This document shows, piece after piece, positions 1-9,150 of a stretch of DNA of 64,000 nt (the stretch's first letter is position 1; each line of letters starts with the position of its first letter). The DNA comes from Cristatella mucedo (lineage: Eukaryota > Bryozoa > Phylactolaemata > Cristatellidae), in contig WPIO01000016.1 in NCBI GenBank assembly GCA_009760855.2, positions 6,685,001 to 6,749,000 of the forward strand, given 5' to 3'. The position numbers and the translations under genes were made by a program. The notes beneath the pieces were generated by a model. The model searched no databases and had not been told where the DNA came from. It was given only the letters and a program-made list of their open reading frames with translations.

Positions 1-1235
1 AATGCCTATAGCGTGCTGACGTGGTTATTGCCACGAATTAAGACTGCAATTTTCATTATTGCATGTGTTTGGAGTTTTAACTGAACCATGAGGAACTTTA
101 AACGTTGGCTTTTTCGAAGTAAGGTTACACTCAATTTTAAAATTGACTATACTAAACTATTGTTTTTATCCGTCCTACATGTAAATAGAGTTACTGCTGC
201 CAACTGAATGCATGATGCTAACAAGATTAGGGGTTCAGTGAGAACTGTCTGACTGAGGTGAGCTATCGCCAGCAGGTACTGGTTACCTTAGTTACGACGA
301 AAGCTGATCGCTTAGTTACTCTAGTCTCGCTGGGTTTTAGTTACCAGAGTGAACATGATCTCCTAATCGCTGTAATAATTGAGTCATAAGCTAGTACTTG
401 CTGTGAACTACTCGGCAATACTAATTGATCCCAATTGCAACGTCCGAGGCCTTTTTCTGCTTAGGTAAGTCAGCAGTCTTAGAACAACTATGTTTGCCGA
501 CCATGGACTTAGTTTAGTAGTTGTATAAACAAACTTGGTGCGTTTGACTTTGTATTACTGGCTGGGATTAGATTGGCAAAGAGGGCTGCTAGTAGCATCT
601 ACATCTTCTAGAGTGCACACGGACTAATCGCATTGGCTATGTGGAAGACTAGACCTCTAATTCAGCCCAAACGAGGTGCGACAGATACCGACTAGGCTTG
701 GCACCAGGAAACTGTAAACAATCCCCTGCTCAAAGAGCCAGCTAGTCCTTATGTCGGCCAGCAACGGCTTAGGCCGGAAGTTGAACTGCTCGACCAGGGA
801 GAACATGGGAAGCTAGGACAGTTGGCACCTGACTAGCTCTCCTGCCCCTAAGCTTACCATGCTGGACGGCGTCACCAAGCACTGTGGGGAATTGAGCTCG
901 AATGAAGGAGACTCTACCCAATGAGCTAGTGGGTGACAAGTGACAGCGGATAATGTGTGTCCATTTCATAAATCCTTCTGGCTCACACTAAACAGCAGAA
1001 GCATCAGGCAAACCAGCACTAGTAAAGAACTAACTTGGACTGGCTCCAACAGAAGCTTGACTCACCTTGGCGTTTGCTCACTTGCTCAACTGCTGGGAGC
1101 CCCAGACATAAATTACCTGCTGCTAATTATGCTACAAGCATGTCCTTTAATGGCATTGCCATCATTACGGCAACCGTGGATGTCATAAGTAAGGCAAATG
1201 CTAGTTTGCTGAAACCTGAATCTAGTCGAAGTAAA

Positions 1236-1275
1236 CAGGTCAGTGACTGCTAAATAGGTCAGTGACTGCTGATTG
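1236..1275. repeat. Local 20-bp tandem duplication
   Basis: AGGTCAGTGACTGCT occurs twice with a 20-bp period. All other units have one copy at the equivalent place (for example near 14816). Confidence 0.8.
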
Positions 1276-2334
1276 GCTATCGACAGTTTTCGAGTAAACG
1301 TAGCAGCCAGTAAGACTGGCAAAGTGAATGGTGATGATAAGAGGCCACTGGAGTAGATCATCAGGGTAGGTCGCTGGAGTCTTTAGGGCAACAAAGAGAC
1401 TTAACCCTTTAGCCAAGCAAGAGCAATCCAGACAGCATCTCGCGGAATTACTCGGCCCGACACGTATAGTGTATTGGGCTAACTGCACAGGTAGTGCATG
1501 ATTTCAATGTTTTGTAGAAACTTGTGGCACTCGACAGCTTTTGCAGCACTTGTGATCTTTCCGTAGACGTCCTTGCCCTCAATTGAGATGAATGGCAGGT
1601 CAGCAGGCTTGGTGAGCTGAAAGCTGGTGCAGTTCGACTTGTACTCACGACTAGATTTGGTGGCTTCTTTATTTTAGCACCAGTGCAATTTCAACATAAG
1701 AACGACCGGAGCATTATTCCTGTTCCATTTCTCAATAGGCCCCTTGCTCACGTGCCAGCAGATTAGTGGTAGCCTGCTCGGATCTGGCGTCGGAGCGGCT
1801 GCCCAATGTGCTACTTGGGGAAGCGAGGTGAGGCTGCTTTGAATTTCTTCGGCTGGCGTCGTGTACGTTGGCGCCCTGCACAGCCGTGTGAGAAGCAGTG
1901 CTACGGCAAGCCATTCACTAGTCAATGGTCGAGAAGGTTATGGTGTTTAGTAACATAGCCAAGGAACAGAGCTTGGACGGATCAAATACATAGAAAGGAT
2001 AAGAGACAACCTTGTCCAAAATATACTAGTCTTAAGGCTAACAAGGTTGCCTGAGGGAGCTCTCTGGCATACAGATCGGAATGCTATTGGCTTCGCCTTG
2101 CCATCACGATCTGATCAGCCTTGCTGGTGTTGCCTTGGCAGTCACTTATCGGCCTAGGTGCTCGTGATACTTAGCTAATTAACAGTGGATGGCAGCTACT
2201 AAATTAGAAGTGGTTTCCTCAGTCAGTGCAGTACCCAGGTCAAGGTAAAACCTCTCAACAGGCTAGCTTTGAAGCAGATTGAGCCAACAAGCCCACGCCA
2301 GGTGACGGTTTCGATGGTAATGCACCTCGAGGCA

Positions 2335-2436
2335 TGTAGTTCGTATGTATGTATGTATTGCATGCCGGCTCCTGACTTGTGACCTTAAGGTCAAGGGAGC
2401 CTGTAGTTCTTTTTTATGTATTGCATGCAGGCTCCT
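2335..2436. repeat. Duplicated 5' end inside the solo LTR
   Basis: The first ~39 bp of the LTR (2335-2373: TGTAGTTC, a GTAT run, TATGTATTGCATGC, then GGCTCCT) recurs as 2402-2436 with a T run in place of the GTAT run. The offset is about 65 bp. Confidence 0.75.
2380..2393. promoter_or_regulatory. Perfect 14-bp palindrome, everted AGGTCA half-sites
   Basis: TGACCTTAAGGTCA is its own reverse complement: two AGGTCA half-sites pointing outward with 2 bp between. AGGTCA is the classic half-site of many metazoan nuclear receptors. Its place inside an LTR makes a regulatory role conceivable, but a short palindrome can occur by chance. Confidence 0.3.
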
Positions 2437-3245
2437 CTGATAAGCCACTAATGAGCTGTTAAAAGCACCACTGAGAGGGGCAGGACCACTGCTGTGGTCA
2501 GCCTTTGACATTGCATGGACCAGCTGGTTGCCAGATGGTGAATTCACCATCAGGGTCGACCAGTGCACAGTTGTGGTCGATGAATTATCGGAGTGGACCA
2601 GGGGACTGGGGAGTCGTGTGAAAGTAGGGGCCGAGGGGAGCCCTGCACACTCTGGGGCTCTGTGTGTTGGGAATAAACTGTCGGTGTTGGGCGTCGGCTG
2701 GCTCTCTGCTGTGCGATCAAACTACAAGGCACACGGCAAGCTTCAATGGGCTGGTAAAGACAGGATAAATAGATCCCAAATCTGCAAACCGGCACCAGCA
2801 CCTCCCTGTACTAGTCAACTAATTACTCCAGAATCCTAGTTTCTGAAACAGGTCTCTTTGCCGCTTACTGCAAAACGCCTGTCTACTTGCTATCGGCAAT
2901 GAGTTAACATCACGGACCAGCATGCTGATTGATGGAAAACTCATTGAGTCAGCCCAAGTGTGTGCCTGCACACCTGTGATACCCTAAATTTTTTAAGTGC
3001 AGCTATGGCCGTCTGCAACTCTACCACACGAGTGGCTGTGAAGCTGAAGAGTTTGATGGAAGGTCGTTGGCATCCGTGATGTAGATACAGCACTTTAACT
3101 CGCAGTCATCGATTAAATATAAAGTGAGATGCTTAGATGATAAGGAAAACAGTGGAGTATGTTTAACGTGCATGTAACGGCTCCGGGTGAACTTAAAAGA
3201 TGAGTCGTAGTCGCCAGAAGGACTGTAGGTATCATTGCCGAAGGT

Positions 3246-3267
3246 AATAATAATAATAATAATAATT
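3246..3267. repeat. (AAT)n microsatellite, LINE 3' tail
   Basis: About seven AAT units on the plus strand, forming the 3' tail of the minus-strand LINE copy. CR1/L2-type elements often end in short simple repeats. Confidence 0.85.
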
Positions 3268-4426
3268 CCCTTGATAAAGTGCCCTCAGAGAACTTAATCT
3301 CTCTCTAGGCGCTTTAAACTTGCTGCAAAGTGAAATGCAATTGGATGGTAAGTAAAATCCTGCTTGATAAACATACAAAATGAATAATATGGTTAGGGGT
3401 GACATGCACAGGGTCAGCATGCAAATGTGGTTGGTGGCAGCATGCACAGTGTCAGCACGAATAAGCACATAAAGGACGAATCACAGGGACCCGCTAAATG
3501 CTGTCGTAAATAGGTGTGTTTTTAGGTTCATTTTAAATGTGGTCAGGTCAGGGGATGTTCTGACGCAGGTCGGGAGGAAGTTCCAGGCTGTGGGAGCATA
3601 TGAACTAAATGCACGGTCTCCAAAGAATTTGAGGTTTGTACGAGGTATTTCTAGACTGTTAGATTCCGAAAAGCGAGTGGTACGATGCTTGGCCTGATGG
3701 GGGAGTATGTCGGAGAGATAGGCTGGAGCCATAGAATGAAGGGACCTAAAAGTGAGCGACAAAACCTTAAAGTCAATCCGGTGTTTGACTGGTAGCCAGT
3801 GCAGGTCGGCAAGAAGTGGAGTAATGTGGCAACAGCGAAGCTCACGACAGACATGTCTAGCTGCCGAGTTTTGCACCAGCTGTAATCGCCTGATCGCACA
3901 TGCTGGTAGGGCAGTAAGCAGTGAGTTGCAGAAGTCGAGACGGGATGTCTCGAATGCATGAACCAACTTAGATGTGGTATCTTTATCTAAACAAACCCGA
4001 ATTTTAGCAATGTTATGAAGCTGAAAATAGGCAGATTTGACTGTGGAGCTGATATGGTCGTCTAACGAGAGGTCACTTTGGAATATGACACCTAGATTTC
4101 GAGCTGATTCAACCGGAGATATGCTGGCAGAGCCAATTTTGAGAGTCAGCCTTTCTAATCTCTGAATCACACTCGGTTTGCCCATAACTAGTAAGTTAGT
4201 TTTATCATCGTTTAGTTTTAGAAAATTCGCTGCCATCCAGGTGCGGATGTCATCAATGCATGCACCTAGTGAGTTGAGATAATTTGAGGTGCTCGAAGGC
4301 TGGGAGGGATCAAAGCAAAGGTAAAATTGAGTGTCATCCGCATAGAAGTGAAAGCCTAGATTGTGCTTGGCAATCACATCAGCAAGAAGCAGAGTATAAA
4401 GCGTGAAAAGAACCATAAGAGTTGAT
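3248..4426 (-). mobile_element. 5'-truncated CR1/L2-like LINE, open C-terminal RT frame
   Basis: A minus-strand non-LTR retrotransposon copy of about 1.18 kb. It keeps an uninterrupted frame of about 310 codons ending at 3481, starting just before the reverse-transcriptase catalytic box YADD (codons at about 4333-4344). The typical downstream segments follow: NFLKLNDDKTNLLVMG, SARNLGVIF, RLDFCNSLL, LHWLPV, FGDRAFSSYAPTAWNFLP. The 3' UTR ends in a hairpin (arms at 3276-3283 and 3308-3315) and an (AAT)7-type tail at 3246-3267. Both edges carry AGGTAA (3242-3247 and 4427-4432). Other units show the uninterrupted site near 21234, so the short target duplication is supported by an empty site. The element is 5'-truncated and cannot move on its own. 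The open frame suggests a recent insertion. Confidence 0.88.
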
Positions 4427-4711
4427 AGGTAAACTTTTACAAGTTCCACAACTTAGTATGCACGGAAAGAGTAGACCGTCCCCCACTATCTTCTGCCCGA
4501 AAACAGAGAGGCAAGTTTTTTTTCCTTAGAGCATCACACGGAACGAAGGAGTGCATAGACTGCCTAGGCATATCATTAGGATGCTCCTATATCTGGCAGC
4601 GGCTGTGGCTCCATTGAAAAAACAACAGCTCTCGGTGCAGCTGAAATTAAAAAGCAGCTACGACTCAAAGTAGTGGATAATCGCACTTCCCAAAGCTGGT
4701 GGGATCCTTAC

Positions 4712-5014
4712 CTGTCTGATCTGTAACAAAGTGCTCAAGTTCTGCCACTGGACCGCATCCCATGTTTGTGCATCCACGTACTGATATGCTGTAGTAGCAG
4801 TGTGGCTTCATATTAGTGAATACAGTCATCGTAGAATTTTCCGGATGTGACGAATCTGTGAGACCGTTTCGACATTCGTAAGACGACCATGGCTGAATGT
4901 TCCATCCAACTAAATAGTACACCCAGGCGTTGATCATCATCTCGTCCCATCGAAGTTCAATAGCAGTTGAGTTGCTGAATGTAACTTGCAAGCCTGTTGG
5001 TGCATTGCTTGGAA
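4712..5014 (-). CDS. FN3-domain exon D (A-like, divergent)
   Basis: A 303-bp internal exon, phase 1 at both ends, encoding one FN3 domain of 101 residues. The acceptor ends TTTTACAG just above 5014 and the donor is CAG|GTAAGG at 4712/4711. The FN3 landmarks are visible: the B-strand Trp (ELRW), YYLVGW, and the tyrosine-corner segment CYYSISVRGC followed by TNMGCG. Four Cys and sequons NST (twice) are present. It resembles A exons in CYYSISV and VTDQTG but B exons in NAPTGLQ, and it differs from both at many positions (for example MMINAWVYY, SSHPENST, ELEHFVTD). It is the most 3' exon of the gene in the window. Its downstream intron is loaded with transposons. Confidence 0.87.
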
Positions 5015-6248
5015 CTGTAAAATACAGGAAAAGGCAAATAATAAGTTGGTAAACAGAGTCCTTCTAAGTCGCTTGGGTTGAGAGAAACGTGGAGCTGCAT
5101 TCTATTCGTAGCCTTTTGCATTTAAATGGACAGCATACCGAAAAAAAATTGTATTGTTCTTTATGTAGTAATACATTTAGATTTCTAAAACAGATAGCAC
5201 AAGGGTCTAATTGTTTATCTAATGATTGCACGATACGAGATGGGGATAATTTCATCTAACCTCCAAGCTGAAGAACATGATAATTCTAAGATTACTTAAT
5301 CGTATGAGCATCAGGACGAATAATTCGGTTCGACCATCTTTGTATCTACGCCAAAGTATATTATACGTCGGAAAACTTTTTTTGCCTAGCCCGGTTAATT
5401 AACGATCAAAGACCCCACCCCAAGTGCTTCACCCCAAGGCATACGGCAAGCTTCGATTGGCTGGTAAAGACAGGATAAATAGAGCACCAATCTGCAAACC
5501 GGCACCTGCACCTCTCCATACTGATCAACTAATTACCCCAGAATCCAAGTTTATGGAAGAGGTGTCTTTGCTAATAATTGCAAAACGCCTGTCTACTGGC
5601 TATCGGCAAAGAGTTAACATTACGGACCAGCTTGCCGACGGAGAACTCACTGAGTCAGCTCACGTGTGAGCCTGCACACCTGTGATACCGTAAATCTTTT
5701 AAGTGCAGCTATCGCCGTCTGCAACTCTACCATGTGAGTGGCTGTGAAGCTGAAGAGTTTGATGGAAGGTTGCTGACATCCGTGATTAGGATACAGCACT
5801 TTAACTCCCAGTCATTGATCAAATATTAAGTGTGATACTTAGATGAGAAGGCAGACAGTGGAGTACGTTTACCGTGCATGTAAACGGCTCCGGGTGAATT
5901 TAAAAGATGGCTCATAGTCATCACAAAGAATTTAGGTATCGTTGCCCAAATTTAAACTTTAACGAGTTCCACAACTTAGTCTGACAGGAAAGAGTTGACC
6001 GTCGCCCAGTAACTTTTGCACAAAAACAGAGAGGCAAGTTTGTTTTCGTTAGAGCATCACGAGGAATGACGGATTGAATAGACTGCCTAGGCATATCAAT
6101 AATCAATAGGATGCTCCTATATCTGGCAGTGGTTTTGGCATTACTGAAAAAAACAACAGCAAGTTCATCGTGCAGCTGAAATTAAAAAAAACAGTTACGA
6201 CTCAAAGTAGTGGAGAATCGCGCTTACGGAAGCTGGTTGGATCCTTAC
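5015..6248 (-). other. Short intron C-D (internal 3.2-kb deletion)
   Basis: Only 1234 bp against about 4.4 kb elsewhere. The left part (to about 5413) aligns with the segment just 5' of other exons (for example 16992-17505). The right part (from about 5427) aligns with the segment near 20717 onward. The missing middle is about 3.2 kb. No coding sequence seen. Confidence 0.8.
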
Positions 6249-6542
6249 CTGTTCGTTCGGTAAAGAGGTAGAGTTCTGCAGCTAGACCGCATCCCATGTT
6301 TGTGCATCCTCGAACTGACATGGTGTAGTAGCAGTGCTGCTTCATATCAGTGAATACAATCATCGTAGAATTTACCGGTTGTGACGAACCTATGAGACCG
6401 TTTCGACATTCGTAAGACAACCATGGCTGAATGTTCCATCCAACTAAATAATACACGTTGTTCACCATCTCGTTCCATTGCAGTTCAATAGCACTTGAGT
6501 TGATGAATGTAACTCGCAAGCCAGTTGGCGCATTGCCTGGCA
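6249..6542 (-). CDS. FN3-domain exon C (B-like, 9 bp shorter)
   Basis: A 294-bp phase 1-1 exon encoding one FN3 domain of 98 residues. The acceptor ends TTTCACAG and the donor is CAG|GTAAGG. Compared with the 303-bp exons it lacks two codons between NEMV and VYYLVG (a strand/loop junction) and one codon just before TERTG, so the frame is kept. It shares PVNSTMIVF, CYYTMSV and TERTG with B exons. All four Cys are retained, along with sequons NSS and NST. The B-type NDT sequon is lost with the deletion. The domain boundary residue would be Val (G|TG across the splice). Confidence 0.87.
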
Positions 6543-6776
6543 CTGTGAAATACAGGAAAAGGCAAATAATAAGTTGGTGAATAGAGTTCTTCTAAGTCGC
6601 TTGCGTTGAGAGAAACGTGGAGCTGCATTCTATTCGTAGCCTTTTTCATTAAAATAGCAAGCATACCACATAAATTGTATTCTCCTGTATGTAGTAATGC
6701 ATTTCGATTTATAAAGCAGTTAGCATCAAAGGATCAAATTGATCACCTAATGATTGCACCAAACGAGATGGTGATA

Positions 6777-7790
6777 AACGTCAGACTTTGCTGTTGTAAC
6801 TGGGAAACTGAATGCTTGCCTTGCCGAAATTCGATCCTGGATGTCGGAAAACTTCCTGAAATTTAATGATGATAAAACCGAACTGCTGCTCATTGGACAC
6901 CCTAAGCGTGTGGCTGGATTAAAATGCTTTGCCGTTCTAATAGGTGATGCTATTTTCCGGCCATCACCTATTGCTCGAAATTTAGGTGTCGTGTTCAACA
7001 ACTGCCTCAATTTCAAAAGCTTCATTCAAAAGACTGGCTTTACAGTTAGCCATCACATCCGATCCCTGTAAAAGATTAGGAGCTGTCTCCAACAGTGGCT
7101 CGCAAATAATTTAACTTGCTCTCTTGTTCTGTCTCGGCTTGATTATTGAAATTCCCTTTAGGCTGGGCTGCTAAAGAAAGCTATTACGTCACTACAGCGG
7201 CCAATGAATATGGCTGCAAGGCTGGTCTTCAAGTCCCAGTGGTGTGACCACGTGTCTCCTTTGCTGAAGGAGCTAGGATGGTTGCTGGTTGAGCAAAGGA
7301 TACAGAGCACAGTTCTTACGCTGACCCACAAGGCCCGCCACGGCTTGGCTCCTTCATACCTAGCTGAGCTGCTGCATCAGTTTCAGCCTGTTCGTGCCCT
7401 CAGGTCCTGCGTGGACAATAAATTAGCTGTCCCATTCCTCCGCTTTAAGACAGTCGGTGACAGAAGCTTTAGCTCTGCAGGTCCTAGGCTGTGGAACTCG
7501 CTTACACAATTCTTAGGCAACGATAACTACTCTCCAACTGCCGACTATGGCACATCCTTTTCAGCGGTCCTGAGCCGCTACTTATATGCTAATCACTACC
7601 TCAACTGCTCTCCTGACTCAACAATGCTTCCAACATTTACTTTGTTAAGTGAGACCAAGTCTGTTGGCTACCGAATGCGTACGGAAAACCGCTTAGTTGG
7701 TGAGTTTGCAAAACAAAACTCTCCTGCTTAACACCCACATGGTCTTCATGACTTTGTGGAGTTACAGACGGAGATACATTGCTTTACATT
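6777..7790 (+). mobile_element. Degenerate 5'-truncated LINE (second CR1/L2-like family)
   Basis: A plus-strand insertion of about 1 kb in the unit of exon C. The surrounding unit sequence (gatggtgata ... atttcgtccaacc) is continuous in other units, for example near 17212-17235. Coding remnants read EIRSWMSENFLKFNDDKTEL, ARNLGVVF, LGWLLVEQRI, HGLAPSYLAEL and GDRSFSSAGPRLWNSL, the standard order of a CR1/L2-like reverse-transcriptase C-terminus. The frame is broken by stops at about 7069 and 7147, so it is dead. It differs clearly from the 3248-4426 element and has no (ATT)n tail. Target duplication is not evident. Confidence 0.82.
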
Positions 7791-8814
7791 AATTTCGTCC
7801 AACCTCCTAGCAAAAAATATGATAATTCTAAAATTACTTAATCGTCTAAATATAAAGATGATTAATTCAGCCGACTCTGACCGTTTTAGTATCTACGTCT
7901 AAGTATGTTATACTTAGGAAAATTTATTTTGCTTAGCCCAGTGAATTAGCGATCTATGACCGTGGACCGATGGCTGTGCTGCTCTCCTGCCGTAGCTCTT
8001 CGTGATGTTAACCAGCTCTAAAACGCTGAAAAGCTCATGCGATAAAGCTAAGAGAAAAACCACTACCATTCTTGGTTCCTCAGTTTAAAATAAACAAACG
8101 GGTCAAAAGTTAGAGTACCGTACTCCCTATTTACTCGAGGTTTTCCTAACCTTGATCAATTATGCTTGCACTTCCATCGGCACCCTCATGCTACTTTTCA
8201 AATACGATTGAGTGCAGTCTGCTACGTAATACTTAGTTAGGACATATTAAGGTAGAGGTAAGAGCCATGCCTCGAGTGTTTAATACCTAAGACGTCTACA
8301 ACTACCAAGTAGCTTCTAATTGCTGGATTGAGCACTACCTGAAACGATACACAATAATAGCAAGAGGTACAGATTTTTGTAGGCATCGTGCTAATTGGGG
8401 CTTTTACATGTCTTCCAACCTTAATCGTGAAAACTGCACGAAAAATGTGAAATTGCTTTAAAGTCCAGGAGTGGTCACTTGGTGATAGTCTGCACAGTAC
8501 CTTTGCAAACTGAGGTAAAACGACAGTAGCTCGTTGATACGGTAATTGTCATGTTTGACTATTCCAGTTGAAGCTATCACTCCTGTTAGCATTTAAATTT
8601 AAACACGGCGAAATTTTAACGTTGGCTTCTTCAAATGACCTTAAACATCCCTCTTTAGTAAAATTTGCCACTGCATTAGTTTAATCGCTCTTAAATGTAA
8701 ACATGGCTACTACTGCCGACAAAAGAAATAATAGATTCAGTTTTCTATTGTAGCATGATTGGCTTTTCCGTTAGATCGGTCCAAATAAAAAGAGCATTTG
8801 TAAACTTAAGCACG

Positions 8815-9150
8815 AAAATAACAAAAATAACATCTATGATAATAATGCACTTGTTGAAGGAATATCAGAGACCTCAACCTCTGTCTAGTCGCTTTAACGT
8901 TGATGCATAAGAGACGCGATCAGAGTGATAGTGGTAGCACGCTCAGTAAACATAAAGAATAACATGGTTAGCTGTGACATGCACAGTGTCAGCTTGCAAG
9001 CGTGTTAAGTGGTGGCCTGCACAGTTTCAGCTATAACACGCACATGAAGGTAGAAAGAACCACAGTTACTCACCGTATGCTCCGATAAATAGGTGAGTTT
9101 TTACTTTCTTTTTAAATGCAGTAAATAAAGGGCATGTCGTGTACGAAGTC
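8815..9150 (-). mobile_element. Old LINE remnant (unit between A1 and C)
   Basis: Plus-strand reading shows a decayed AAT-rich tail, then a segment with the layout of the 3248-4426 element's 3' end (cacttgttgaa ... cctctgtctagtcgcttta), followed by shared 3'-UTR matches such as catggtta, gtgacatgcacag and gtcagc. About 335 bp, minus orientation, no coding capacity left. Confidence 0.65.

Larger units (their letters stand above)
2335..2726. mobile_element. Solo LTR (392 bp) with 5-bp target duplication
   Basis: A 392-bp insertion found only in this unit. It begins TGTAGTT and ends AACTACA, a perfect 7-bp inverted terminal repeat with the TG...CA ends of LTR retrotransposons. It is flanked by AGGCA at 2330-2334 and 2727-2731. 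The other units have a single AGGCA at this point (for example near 20725), so it is a clean insertion with a 5-bp duplication. An AATAAA motif at about 2672 fits a polyadenylation signal if the LTR reads on the plus strand. No internal retrotransposon sequence or second LTR is present, hence a solo LTR. The superfamily cannot be assigned without the coding region. Confidence 0.85.
1..4711 (-). other. Intron 3' of exon D (partial), diverged unit with insertions
   Basis: Homologous to the A/B introns but strongly diverged. It holds a solo LTR (2335-2726), a LINE copy (3248-4426) and a local 20-bp tandem duplication (about 1236-1275). Unlike all other units it lacks the old LINE remnant: the unit sequence passes directly from the segment near 260 to the segment near 280. 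No further exon of the gene is visible before the left edge. Confidence 0.7.

Noticed and set aside
2335-2726. MITE or other DNA transposon, because of the inverted termini TGTAGTT/AACTACA
   Set aside because: The TG...CA ends, 5-bp target duplication, ~390-bp size and AATAAA fit a solo LTR better. The inverted repeat is only 7 bp.
4150-4449. Start of the LINE frame at 4449
   Set aside because: The first eight or so codons belong to the host unit; the element begins at about 4426 by comparison with the empty site.
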